This document shows, in pieces, positions 15,035 through 23,355 of a DNA stretch of 64,000 nucleotides (the first letter of the stretch is position 1; each line of letters starts with the position of its first letter). The notes beneath the pieces were generated by a model. That model was not told the origin of the DNA, did not search any database, and saw nothing but the letters and a program-made list of their open reading frames with translations. The position numbers and the translations under genes are program-made. Source of the stretch: Thermostichus sp047461615 (GTDB taxonomy: Bacteria; Cyanobacteriota; Cyanobacteriia; Thermostichales; Thermostichaceae); contig NZ_JANSHI010000015.1 of the NCBI RefSeq assembly GCF_047461615.1, positions 1-64,000 on the forward strand, written 5' to 3'.

Positions 15035-16795
15035 CTAGCCGGAAGAGCAGATCTCCCGCGGTTGGTGATAGGGGCAGCTCCCCTGGGGATCTACCTGGAG
15101 GCGGTAGAGGGGGGAGCGCTCTTGATCGCAGCGAAGAACTTGGGTGTGGGCGGACAAGCTCTGGCGGGCAAAGCGGCAGCTCTGGCACCTCATGCCCCCG
15201 GCAGCAAAGACAGGGGCGGGTTTGGGGCGCAGCACAAGGCCAGAGGAGGGGGCAACCTCCGCTGGACGGATCAGCTCTCGCGGCGAAAGGCCGCGCAGCA
15301 CCAGTTCGGATCCCTGCCAGCGAGCCTCCACCAAGCCGGTCTCAGCCCAGGCGGCCCAGCGAGGATCCTCGGTAATCTGGGGGGGTAGGCGCACCTGAAC
15401 CCCGGCCAAGGAGCGAGGCGAGCCCTGTTCCTGCCAGATCTCCTCCACCTCCCCCTCGTAGCGCACGCCGGGATCCCCAAGGAACTCGGACGGCTTGACC
15501 AAGGTTTGCAGGCGGCTGTCGACCAGCTCCAGCCAATGGCCAGGCTGGGGGCAGTGGACATGGTAACGGTTGCACAGCTCGGGCAGATCCGCCAGCTCCT
15601 GCGCTTGCTGGGGGCTGGCGTGCACCAAAACCACATGTTGGGGGCGAAAGGTGTGGACGATCTGGGCAAGATGCCCAACATCGTTGTGGCTGTGCCAGGC
15701 CAACCACTCCACCCCAACGCGGGAGCGCAGCGGCGCTGGCCACTGCTCAAACGGCGTAGCCAGCTCCACTTCCGGCAGCCGCAGCAGCAGGCAGGAGCGC
15801 TGCGGTTGGGCCAACAGGCGTAACCAGATGGGCTCCCAGGCCTCCGGATCGGCATCGGCGTCGCACAGCAACAGGCCCTGGGGCAAGGGATCCACCGCCG
15901 TAAGGGGCTGCACCCGCGGCTGCAGGCGGTCTTCCCAGAACAAGGGCTGGTAGGTGGCAAAATTGCGCACGGGCTCCGGCAGGTAGGGGAGCAAGCGTTC
16001 GTAGAGATCGCAGCCTGCAGCTAGGCCTGGCGCCACCCACACCGTCAGCTCCTGGGAAGCTTGGGTAAAGCGGTGGTGAGCTTTGAGGAGGAAAATCAAC
16101 TCCTGGCCCAACCCCAGCACTGGCAGCGGGAACAGCACCGTCTGGCCTGCCGCCAAGGCGCCAAGCAGGCGCTCCACCAGGCGGTTTTCCAGATGGCGAC
16201 GGGGTGGATGGCGAGTAGAGCCTAGGGAGGCCTCGATGAGCAGCACATCCGGCTGCCAATGGCGCAAGGCGCTCAGATCTAAGCCAGGGGCAAAGCGAGT
16301 TGAGGCCAGGGAACAGTCGCCAGTGTACAGGCAGGTTTGAGCTGGAGTAGTCTGGGTATTTTGCAACAGGGTTGCCGCTGCCCCCGGCAGGTGCCCGGCG
16401 GTAAAGAAGGTGAGCATCAAGTGAGGCAAGATCTCCCGCGCCTGGCCAAAAGGCAGCGCCCGAAAAGGAGGAAAGCGAATCTCCCGGTCGTAGTCTGGCC
16501 AGATGCCGCGCTCCCAGAGGCCGCTGGCCAAATGAGCCGTTACCGGGGTGGCGTAGATGGGCACCTGTGGGTAGCGGCGATAAAAGCCAGGTAGCCCCTG
16601 CACATGGTCAAAGTGGGCGTGGCTGCAGATAACAGCATCGGGGATCCCTGGCAAAGCTTTGAGGAGAGCGGGAGCAGGCAAGCCACAATCGAGAAGCAAA
16701 CAGTAGGATCCCATCTCCAGCCAGTAGGCACAGCCCTGCCAGCGGGGATCTGTGCCTAGGGGGAATAGTCGAAGGGGAGGTCTCTTTGACTCCAC
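15035..16795 (-). CDS. Metallo-beta-lactamase / beta-CASP-like protein with C-terminal Cys cluster
   Basis: Probable metal-dependent hydrolase of the family that includes RNA-processing nucleases. The metal-site motifs are DCGLP, SHAHFDHVQGLP (HxHxDH), TAGHLPGAA and YTGDCS, all in the first 165 residues. Then come IEASLG and, much later, a beta-CASP-like end with VVLVHASPQQAQELAD at about residues 385-400. The last 60 residues hold CQSC, CD and CPYH cysteines that could form a zinc ribbon. At 586 residues it is larger than simple RNase Z or J relatives. Its 3' end is close to, or overlaps, the start of the ABC ATPase gene, suggesting one transcript. Substrate unknown. Confidence 0.75.
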   Translation of the reverse strand: MESKRPPLRLFPLGTDPRWQGCAYWLEMGSYCLLLDCGLPAPALLKALPGIPDAVICSHAHFDHVQGLPGFYRRYPQVPIYATPVTAHLASGLWERGIWPDYDREIRFPPFRALPFGQAREILPHLMLTFFTAGHLPGAAATLLQNTQTTPAQTCLYTGDCSLASTRFAPGLDLSALRHWQPDVLLIEASLGSTRHPPRRHLENRLVERLLGALAAGQTVLFPLPVLGLGQELIFLLKAHHRFTQASQELTVWVAPGLAAGCDLYERLLPYLPEPVRNFATYQPLFWEDRLQPRVQPLTAVDPLPQGLLLCDADADPEAWEPIWLRLLAQPQRSCLLLRLPEVELATPFEQWPAPLRSRVGVEWLAWHSHNDVGHLAQIVHTFRPQHVVLVHASPQQAQELADLPELCNRYHVHCPQPGHWLELVDSRLQTLVKPSEFLGDPGVRYEGEVEEIWQEQGSPRSLAGVQVRLPPQITEDPRWAAWAETGLVEARWQGSELVLRGLSPRELIRPAEVAPSSGLVLRPKPAPVFAAGGMRCQSCRFARQSLSAHTQVLRCDQERSPLYRLQVDPQGSCPYHQPREICSSG

Positions 16796-16984
16796 AGGTG
16801 CGTTGTCTTCGGTTGTCTTTTAGAAGAGCACGCTCAAGCTTTGCCGAACCCACGGAGGGCTTAGGCGGGGATCCCTGCTCTCCATCCGTCCATGGGGGCA
16901 GTCTCTAGCAATTCGCCCTATCGATAGCGCCATTGCTTCTCTAGTTCCAGCATAGCTTTTGGCCTCTGGCCTGCCTCCAGCCAG

Positions 16985-18547
16985 CTAAGAGCTTCCACTG
17001 TAGGAGCTGGGGAGCGCATCTGAGATCTCTTCTGGCGCCGACTTGCGGCTACGCAAGGCAAAGCCGGCGAAATCGTGATCGTCCGGGCGCACCGTCAAGA
17101 TCATCAGGTTGTAGAAGGCCCAGGCCAAGCCAAACAGCAGCTCTAGCCAGGTTGGATCCCAGTTGCCAGCAAAGCGCAGGGATCCCACCCCCATTGCTGC
17201 TAGGGTCAGCACAATGGCCAAGGCCTGCGGGCCAAGAGAGAGTTGGGATGGCTGCTCGGGATAAGAAGGCACCCCCCGCATTGCCTGCACCAACGCCTGG
17301 ATGGACTGGAAAAACTGGCTACCTGTCTGGCGTTCTGACTGCCACGCAGCCCCCCACCGAGAGGGAGGAAAGGCCAACAGCCAGCTGAGCCGCCCCAGCA
17401 GGGCATAGGGCAGAAACCAGGCAAAAAAAACCCTGTCAAAGGCCGGCACTGGCATCCAGCCCGTCCAGAGGAAGAGGATCGGCACCGCCAAATAGGCTAG
17501 CTCCGCCGCCCCTCCAGCGGCCCAGAGGGCCAGCCACAGGTACTGAAAGCGCTGCTGCTGGGTGGTCGGCTTGCCCCAGAAGGGATTTTCCCGCAAGGCC
17601 GAAAAAATTGCCAGCAGAGCCACGCGGCGGTTGCGCAAGGGTAACAAAGCGCCGGTGACCTGGGCTTGGCGAGCCAGGTAGGACTGCCAGCCGCGACAGT
17701 GCATCTGACACCCCAACTGCACAGGACGGCGAATGTCGATGTGCGGGATCCCCTCCAGGGCCGCCCGCCGAATGAGACAGCCGGATCCCAATAGCGGCGC
17801 TGCCTGGTATCCTTGGGATCCCACCGCCAGCAGTTGCTGCAGGGGGTGAACGGCCTGGGGCCGACCTAGGGTGCGCAGCATGGCCTGGACAAAGCCGGTT
17901 GAGTTGGCGATGGGGGCCCGCTCTGGAAAGTTGTAAAACAGAGGCAGAGTCTGCCACAAAAAGTCCGGCTCGACAAAATGGCCTGGCTGCAGTAGCAGCA
18001 GGTACTCTCCTTGCAGATGGCCGGATCTCAGTAGGTAGGCTAGAGGATCGGTCGTGGGGCTGGGGCAAGGCCAGTACTCGCAGGGAATGGCCTGCGCCAC
18101 CTTGGCCATTTCCCTGTCTTCAACCCGATCCACAATGTGGACAAATAGCCGCTCCCAGGGGTAATCCAAGCGTAGGGCTGAGAGCACCGTCTGCCGAGTG
18201 GCCTCCAGAGAGTCCCGCTGACGTATGACCAGCACGTCCACCCGCGGCAGCTGAGAAAACGCCGGCTGCAGAACCTCGGGAGAGGGAAGGGTCTCGCTCG
18301 GCACCTGGGCGTAGCGGCTAAGGGTAAACCCCACTGCTGCCAGCCAGACATAGGCCTCCGCACCCCAAAACAAAAGGGATCCCAGACCGGTCAGCCCCTC
18401 GGTAATCCGCCAGTAAAGATAGGCCACCCCGGCAATGAGGTGCAGCAACCCCACCCAACGGAACAAATGCACCCGCACCCCCCTCAATCTCACAGGCACT
18501 CTCCACATTGGGCACTGGGCCAAACTGGGATCCCTTCCCTTGCACAA
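16985..18547 (-). CDS. Cellulose-synthase-like GT2 membrane protein with degenerate catalytic motifs
   Basis: A 520-residue protein with two N-terminal membrane helices (about residues 28-75), a soluble glycosyltransferase-2-like domain (about 100-310) and several C-terminal helices (about 335-490), the layout of bacterial cellulose synthase-like proteins. The catalytic motifs are largely lost. The first aspartate region reads HIVDRVED, the DxD site is LLQPGHFVEPDFL, and the place of TED reads DIRRPVQLG. Only a QxxRW-like element, QQQRF, is left. It is therefore probably not an active processive transferase; a binding or scaffold role is possible. The frame is intact, so it is not a decayed gene. 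No obvious partners are adjacent. Confidence 0.6.
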   Translation of the reverse strand: MCKGRDPSLAQCPMWRVPVRLRGVRVHLFRWVGLLHLIAGVAYLYWRITEGLTGLGSLLFWGAEAYVWLAAVGFTLSRYAQVPSETLPSPEVLQPAFSQLPRVDVLVIRQRDSLEATRQTVLSALRLDYPWERLFVHIVDRVEDREMAKVAQAIPCEYWPCPSPTTDPLAYLLRSGHLQGEYLLLLQPGHFVEPDFLWQTLPLFYNFPERAPIANSTGFVQAMLRTLGRPQAVHPLQQLLAVGSQGYQAAPLLGSGCLIRRAALEGIPHIDIRRPVQLGCQMHCRGWQSYLARQAQVTGALLPLRNRRVALLAIFSALRENPFWGKPTTQQQRFQYLWLALWAAGGAAELAYLAVPILFLWTGWMPVPAFDRVFFAWFLPYALLGRLSWLLAFPPSRWGAAWQSERQTGSQFFQSIQALVQAMRGVPSYPEQPSQLSLGPQALAIVLTLAAMGVGSLRFAGNWDPTWLELLFGLAWAFYNLMILTVRPDDHDFAGFALRSRKSAPEEISDALPSSYSGSS

Positions 18548-18586
18548 GAGCAGGCTGGGGGACAGGTTGCTTGGAAAAATCGCTGC

Positions 18587-18850
18587 CTATTGCGCAGCTA
18601 CTGGGTAAACGCTCACCTTCTGCCGCCGTTTGCCGTAGCGCTCAAAGGTAACAATGCCTGTAGCTACCGCAAACAAGGTGTCATCTCTACCAATGCGCAC
18701 GTTCACCCCTGGGTGGAACTTGGTGCCCCGTTGCCTGACCAGGATATAGCCGGGATGAACCAGCTCGCCGCCAAAGCACTTCACACCCAGCCGCTTGGAA
18801 TTGGAGTCACGGCCGTTGCGGGTGCTGCCCGTTCCTTTTTTATGAGCCAT
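18587..18850 (-). CDS. rpmA: 50S ribosomal protein L27
   Basis: Large-subunit protein whose N-terminus reaches the peptidyl transferase centre. The 87 residues begin MAHKKGTGSTRNGRDSNSKR, then GVKCFGGELVHPGYILVRQRGTKFHPG, exactly the L27 pattern. The N-terminus starts directly with the mature-like sequence and lacks the Firmicutes-type cleaved leader. It follows rplU by 37 bases, the classical L21-L27 operon. Confidence 0.98.
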   Translation of the reverse strand: MAHKKGTGSTRNGRDSNSKRLGVKCFGGELVHPGYILVRQRGTKFHPGVNVRIGRDDTLFAVATGIVTFERYGKRRQKVSVYPVAAQ

Positions 18851-18887
18851 AGCGCCTCCTATGCACCTGTGTTGCCGCTGAAAACTT

Positions 18888-19280
18888 CTAGTTCTCCGCC
18901 GCAGGGATCCCTGGCTCTGGAGCAGGCTGCAAAGTTGCTGGGGCTGTGGCTAGCGGTGTCCCGTTTAGTTCGATGGACTCAATGAGCACACGGGTCAAGA
19001 GCTGACGGTGGCCTCTTTTCTTGCGGGTTCCCTTCTTCGGCCTCATCTTGTAGACGATGATTTTGTTGCCCCGGCGGTGCTGCAAAACCCGCGCCCTCAC
19101 CACCGCCTCGGGAATATAGGGACGCCCTAGGGTTACTTGTCCCTCGTGGTTGATCAACAAGACCTGGGAGAGGGCCAAAGAGCTGTTTTCCTCTGTGTCA
19201 GGCAGGTGATCGATGTCGTAAAAGCGCCCCGTCTCTACCCAAAGCTGCTTGCCACTGGTTTCCACAATCGCGTAGGTCAT
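18888..19280 (-). CDS. rplU: 50S ribosomal protein L21
   Basis: Large-subunit 23S rRNA-binding protein. MTYAIVETSGKQLWVETGRFYDID at the start and KIIVYKMRPKKGTRKKRGHRQ in the middle are diagnostic. The protein is 130 residues; the last 30 are an Ala/Pro-rich tail (TPLATAPATLQPAPEPG) beyond the conserved core. First gene of the L21-L27 operon. Confidence 0.97.
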   Translation of the reverse strand: MTYAIVETSGKQLWVETGRFYDIDHLPDTEENSSLALSQVLLINHEGQVTLGRPYIPEAVVRARVLQHRRGNKIIVYKMRPKKGTRKKRGHRQLLTRVLIESIELNGTPLATAPATLQPAPEPGIPAAEN

Positions 19281-19382
19281 GCCTTTTCCTTGCCGTACAG
19301 GTGCCCCTGCGGGTCTTAAAACCTGATCCGAGCATTGACAGCAATTTATAATCCTAGCGGAAAAACTTGCTTCCTGTCAGCT

Positions 19383-20132
19383 TCATTCGGTCAGCTTTTC
19401 CCAAGCGGCCTGGAGGGCAGCTTGCATGCGCTGGGCAGCCCGTTTAAGGCGCTGCTGCCAGCTTTCCCATTTCTGCTGTAGGAACTCTGCCGCTTCATCC
19501 AGCAGGGAAAGGTCGAACTTGCCCCCTTTGGCTAGCTCGTCCCGCACTTGGTTGACCTTGACACGCACTACCTCGGGCGGATCCTGCGGGCTGACTAGGG
19601 CTTTGAGGCGATCCCCCATGCGCTGGATGAGCTGCTTGACTTGGCGAGACTTTTCGCTCCAAAAGTTCTTTAGGCCCTCGGCCTCCGATTGGAGTCGCTG
19701 GGGAGCATCTTCCTTGACTACCACCGCGTCCACGTCGATGGCCTCTACGTCCTCAGGTAACAGGACGGCCCGTCCCCCCCAGGGCTCAGCAATGCTGCCC
19801 CCCAGGATATAGGCAGCAATGGATCCAGTCTCCCAGTCGAAGAGAAAATCCTCAATCCAGCCTACTGGCTGATCCCCAAGGCGCACGGTTCGCCGATAGA
19901 GGGAGCTGAGCGGCATGGCGGGGGTGGTGAAAACGCTGGAGTAGGTCAGCAGCGCGTCCGGCCCGATGAGAGAGATTTGCTCCAAGGGGGTGTATCCCTG
20001 CTGGCTGGTAAAGTAGCAGACCCGTCCCTGCCCATCGACCCAGACTTCCTCGACAGTGCCCAGGGCTGTGGCAGTGCTGCCATCTATGGCCAGCAGGCCC
20101 ACCACTTGGCTGCGTCGGACGATTTGTTCCAT
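19383..20132 (-). CDS. PRC-barrel domain protein with C-terminal helices
   Basis: Soluble protein of about 249 residues with two PRC-barrel-like halves. The first (residues about 4-75) contains RSQVVGLLAIDGSTATALGTVEEVWVD; the second (about 85-150) contains RTVRLGDQPVGWIEDFLFDWETGSIAAYILG. The C-terminal 100 residues are charged helix. I chose the ATG at 20132, since GGAG lies at ideal distance upstream; the open frame goes 35 codons further but overlaps the preceding gene. It is the last gene of a dnaJ-cbpM-PRC cluster. PRC barrels bind partner proteins or small ligands; the exact role is unknown. Confidence 0.7.
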   Translation of the reverse strand: MEQIVRRSQVVGLLAIDGSTATALGTVEEVWVDGQGRVCYFTSQQGYTPLEQISLIGPDALLTYSSVFTTPAMPLSSLYRRTVRLGDQPVGWIEDFLFDWETGSIAAYILGGSIAEPWGGRAVLLPEDVEAIDVDAVVVKEDAPQRLQSEAEGLKNFWSEKSRQVKQLIQRMGDRLKALVSPQDPPEVVRVKVNQVRDELAKGGKFDLSLLDEAAEFLQQKWESWQQRLKRAAQRMQAALQAAWEKLTE

Positions 20133-20193
20133 ACAGAAGTTCTCCTGCAGTTGACAAGCAGCGGAGTTCAAGGGGGCTAAAGCCTTGGGCTGC

Positions 20194-20475
20194 TTAGCCT
20201 CCACGGTAGTAGTGTAGCTGCGCCCTGAGGCGGGCAATTTCCTGGGCCATGTCCAAAACCATGGCCGCCCCGACCCAGTTAAGGCCCAAGTCGCGATGCA
20301 GGCGGGTCATCTGGATTAAGCGCCGCAGTTGCTGGGGGTTGAGGTAGCAGCTTTCGGCTTCCACCAGGCCTTGCCCGAGCAACCACTCCAGCAGGTGAGG
20401 AGGGATCCCGGCTACTTCGCTTGCCTGCTCAAAGGTATAGAGCCGCTCCTCCACCCGCACAATGGCCAGGCTCAT
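20194..20475 (-). CDS. cbpM: CbpM-like chaperone modulator (MerR-like)
   Basis: Protein of 93 residues with a small helix-turn-helix fold: YTFEQASEVAGIPPHLLEWLLGQGLVE then LRRLIQMTRLHRDLGLNWVGAAMVLDM and a helix EIARLRAQL. This is the pattern of CbpM, which binds and inhibits the co-chaperone CbpA. Its ATG overlaps the TGA stop of the dnaJ-like gene (ATGA), so translation is probably coupled. The context makes CbpM more likely than a DNA-binding MerR regulator. Confidence 0.75.
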   Translation of the reverse strand: MSLAIVRVEERLYTFEQASEVAGIPPHLLEWLLGQGLVEAESCYLNPQQLRRLIQMTRLHRDLGLNWVGAAMVLDMAQEIARLRAQLHYYRGG

Positions 20476-21404
20476 AGACTCACCTCCTGCAGCCGGGCGC
20501 GGGGATCCCAGCTTCGATTTTGCCGCAGTTTTTCGTAGAGATCCCGCTCAGTTGGGGAAAGGGATTTGGGCGTGACGACCTTCAGCCGCACCAGCAGGTC
20601 ACTTCGCTGGCCTTGGGGATCCCGCCAACCTTGGCCGCGCAGCCGCAGGGTTTGGCCGCTATCCACGCCGGCAGGGATCTTCAGTTGCACCCGACCGGTG
20701 GGGGTGGGCACTTCCGCCGTGCCGCCTAAAACCGCCTCGTCAGGGGTGATGGGCAGCTCGCAAACCAGGTTGTCGCCCTCGAAGCGGAAGAAGGGGTGGG
20801 GAGGCAGCTCCAGGGTGAGGTAGAGATCTCCTCTTGGGCCGCCAAAGGGGCTATATTGACCCTTGCCCTTGACGCGGAGGCGGCTGCCCGGTTTGGCGCC
20901 GGGGGGGATGCGGATGGTGAGGGTTTCGCCGTCCACGCTTAGCCGCTTTTGGGTGCCGTGGAAAGCTTCTGCCCAGGTGAGGCCCAGCGTAGTTTCTATG
21001 TCTTGCCCCGGCAGATTCACCGAGACGAACGGCCCAAACCCGGTGGTGAAGCCCTGAAAGCCGCCGCGGCGGGATCCCATGCGGCCCAGCAGCTCGTTGA
21101 TGAAGTCCTCAAAGGTGGCGTACTGGGCAAATCCCTCCATGCCCGGCCCCGCCGCCGCACCAGTGCCTACTCGCTGCCAGTACTGGCCAAACTGGTCGTA
21201 GCGCCGCCGCTTGTCTGGATCGGAGAGCACCTCGTAGGCTTCGTTGATTTCCTTGAAGCGCTCCTCGGCTGCTTTGTTGCCGGGGTTAACGTCGGGGTGA
21301 TACTGGCGAGCCAGCTTGCGATAGGCGCGCTTGATCTCCTCTAAGGAAGCATCTCGGCTGACGCCCAGGATCTTGTAGTAATCCTTAAAATCACTCGCAA
21401 CCAT
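20472..21404 (-). CDS. cbpA: DnaJ-like co-chaperone, CbpA type
   Basis: Type II J-domain protein that stimulates the ATPase of DnaK. The J domain (residues 6-75) has DYYKILGVSRDAS and HPDVNPG. A Gly/Phe-rich linker follows, then two beta-sandwich client-binding domains (GETLTIRIPPGAKPGSRLRVKGKG; GDLYLTLELPPHPFFRFEGDNL). It lacks the CxxCxGxG zinc repeats of true DnaJ. At 310 residues it has the length of CbpA. It is first in a three-gene unit with the CbpM-like modulator and a PRC-barrel protein. Confidence 0.88.
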   Translation of the reverse strand: MVASDFKDYYKILGVSRDASLEEIKRAYRKLARQYHPDVNPGNKAAEERFKEINEAYEVLSDPDKRRRYDQFGQYWQRVGTGAAAGPGMEGFAQYATFEDFINELLGRMGSRRGGFQGFTTGFGPFVSVNLPGQDIETTLGLTWAEAFHGTQKRLSVDGETLTIRIPPGAKPGSRLRVKGKGQYSPFGGPRGDLYLTLELPPHPFFRFEGDNLVCELPITPDEAVLGGTAEVPTPTGRVQLKIPAGVDSGQTLRLRGQGWRDPQGQRSDLLVRLKVVTPKSLSPTERDLYEKLRQNRSWDPRARLQEVSL

Positions 21405-21606
21405 GGGCTCACCTCATACTGTCAATCGGTTAGGCTAAGGCTTTCAAAATATCCAGGTAGGCTAAGCGGGGCCGGCACTTAAAGTGGCTGAGGTTTCCTG
21501 TGCAGCCTATTATCTCCGTCTGTGACCCAAGTGGGGGTCAAGGGATCGCGAAACTCCTGGAGCGATCTCCGTACTGGCTGCCAGGGAAAGTGAGGGGTCG
21601 TTTTCC

Positions 21607-22461
21607 CTAGAGGGATCGGATCCCTTGCATTAAGCCGCGGCAGACCCCACTCAGAAAGTCAAGATCTAGGGTCTCGAGGGTGTCGCTCAGCTTGTGATAG
21701 TGGGGATTGCGCAAGAAGGCGGTGTCGGTCACCATGACGGCGGGGTAACCCGCATCCCAAAAGGGGGAGTGGTCGCTGAGGCGAGTGGCAGGCAGGATTA
21801 GGCCTCGCTGTCCGGCTGGCAGCCAGCAACAGGGGATCCCCACTTTCTGAAAATCCCGCTGCAGCTTGAGCAGATCCCCCCAGGTGGGCCAGTTGCCAAT
21901 TAGGCCAATGTAATCTCCCCGGTTGGGGTAGAGCCGCTCCAGGCCGGCGGGGTAGCGCTGGGATCCAGGGGTGGGATCCCGGTAGCCCAGCATCTCCAAC
22001 GACAGCATCAGCCGCAGGGGCTGGCGCTGCTGTTTAAGAAAGCGGGCGTAGGCTGTGCTGCCCACCATTCCCCGCTCTTCCAGGTCGAAGGCCACCAGCC
22101 ACAGAGGAGAAGGGGCAGGCTTGGCGGCAAAATGGCGGGCCAACTCCAGCAGTACCGCCACGCCGCTGGCGTTGTCGTCGGCTCCAGGGGTGGCCGGAGC
22201 GGCGTCAAAGTGGGCTCCCACCAGGATAGGCGGCCGACCCGGGCGGGATCCGGGCAACTTCAAGATCCAGTTGCAGTGCTGGCGGCCGTTGGCCTCAAAG
22301 GGGAAAGGCTCCACCGGGCCGCACTCGGAAAGCTGTTTTTGGATATACTGCTCCACCTGCCGGTGGCCCCAAGGCGACCAGTCGGGATCGCGGGGCTGGG
22401 CTACCTGGCGGAGATGGGCTTCTAGGCGCCGCTGCAGGTCTTCGCTCCCCACCTCCGGCAT
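21607..22461 (-). CDS. M28 family zinc peptidase
   Basis: Probable aminopeptidase or related amide hydrolase. Metal ligands are visible as GAHFDAAPATPGADDNASG, the Glu-Glu motif FDLEERGMVGS, and a late His in NPHYHKLSDTLETLD. The 284 residues show no signal peptide, so it should act in the cytoplasm; many M28 members are secreted. Glutaminyl cyclase-like activity cannot be excluded. Its ATG overlaps the stop of the HAD phosphatase gene by one base (TGATG), which indicates an operon. Confidence 0.8.
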   Translation of the reverse strand: MPEVGSEDLQRRLEAHLRQVAQPRDPDWSPWGHRQVEQYIQKQLSECGPVEPFPFEANGRQHCNWILKLPGSRPGRPPILVGAHFDAAPATPGADDNASGVAVLLELARHFAAKPAPSPLWLVAFDLEERGMVGSTAYARFLKQQRQPLRLMLSLEMLGYRDPTPGSQRYPAGLERLYPNRGDYIGLIGNWPTWGDLLKLQRDFQKVGIPCCWLPAGQRGLILPATRLSDHSPFWDAGYPAVMVTDTAFLRNPHYHKLSDTLETLDLDFLSGVCRGLMQGIRSL

Positions 22462-23243
22462 CAGTTTTCTACCTCAGAGTGGATGGCTTGGGCGTGAACC
22501 TGGCGGGCCAGCTCCAGGCTGAAGTAACTGTGGGATCCCGCCCTTCCTGCCAACACTTGAAAAGGCAGATCGGGCTCTCCCAAATGATCCAGCACCAAAG
22601 CCGCCCCAGAAAAATCCTGATCTCGAGTGTAATCGTTAACCGTCACCACGGTGGGGACACCTGCCTGCCGTGCCGAGCGCAGCCCGTTCTCCGAGTCCTC
22701 AAAGGCCAGGCACTCCTGGGGATCTAGGCCCATCCGCTCCAAGGTGTAGCAGTAGATGTCGGGGGCAGGCTTTTTGGCAGGGACGATATCGCCGGCAGCG
22801 ATGACCTCAAACCAGCTCAGGCTCTCTGGCAGGGCGCGCTCCAGAAGAGCCGTCACGTTTTCGGGCGTGGTGGTGGTGGCGATGGCCAGGCGGATCCCGG
22901 CGGCCCTGGCTTCCTGCAAGAGGCGCTTGACTCCAGGGCGTAGAGGGATCCCCCCTTGGGCCAACAAAGCTGTGTAGTGGCGAGTTTTAGCCTGGTGCAG
23001 CCGGGCTATCAGGGCCGTCAGGTCTTCCTCGGCAGGCAGTGGCGGCTGGCAGGTCTCGATGAAGTGGCGAATGCGCTCTTTGCCGCCTGTGATAGCCAGG
23101 AGCTGGCCGTAGAGCTCCACCGACCAGTGCCAGTAGTCCAACCCTGCCTCAGCAAAGGCCGCGTTAAAGGCCACGCGGTGCCCATCCCGCTCTGTATCTG
23201 CCAGCGTGCCATCCACGTCGAAAATCAAAGCTTGCAGCTCCAT
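22461..23243 (-). CDS. HAD-superfamily phosphatase, CbbY-like
   Basis: Haloacid-dehalogenase type phosphatase. The catalytic motif FDVDGTLADTERDGHRVAFN matches CbbY, which removes the Rubisco inhibitor xylulose 1,5-bisphosphate. Other motifs are LAIATTTTPEN (motif II), KKPAPDIYCYTLERMG (motif III) and AFEDSENGLRSARQAG (motif IV). The cap domain lies between residues about 17 and 90. The 260 residues are normal. Beta-phosphoglucomutase is a close relative, but the NVTALL and DxDGTLADTExDGHR features favour CbbY. It is translationally linked to the M28 peptidase gene. Confidence 0.78.
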   Translation of the reverse strand: MELQALIFDVDGTLADTERDGHRVAFNAAFAEAGLDYWHWSVELYGQLLAITGGKERIRHFIETCQPPLPAEEDLTALIARLHQAKTRHYTALLAQGGIPLRPGVKRLLQEARAAGIRLAIATTTTPENVTALLERALPESLSWFEVIAAGDIVPAKKPAPDIYCYTLERMGLDPQECLAFEDSENGLRSARQAGVPTVVTVNDYTRDQDFSGAALVLDHLGEPDLPFQVLAGRAGSHSYFSLELARQVHAQAIHSEVEN

Positions 23244-23355
23244 CCGGCCAGCCTCTGGTCAAGGGGGCAAGCCACCCTATGCTAGATCCTCTTAGCCGGT
23301 TCCTAGGAAGGCCAACAAGATGAGAAAATGAGGCACCGGTTATCCAAGTCTCGCC

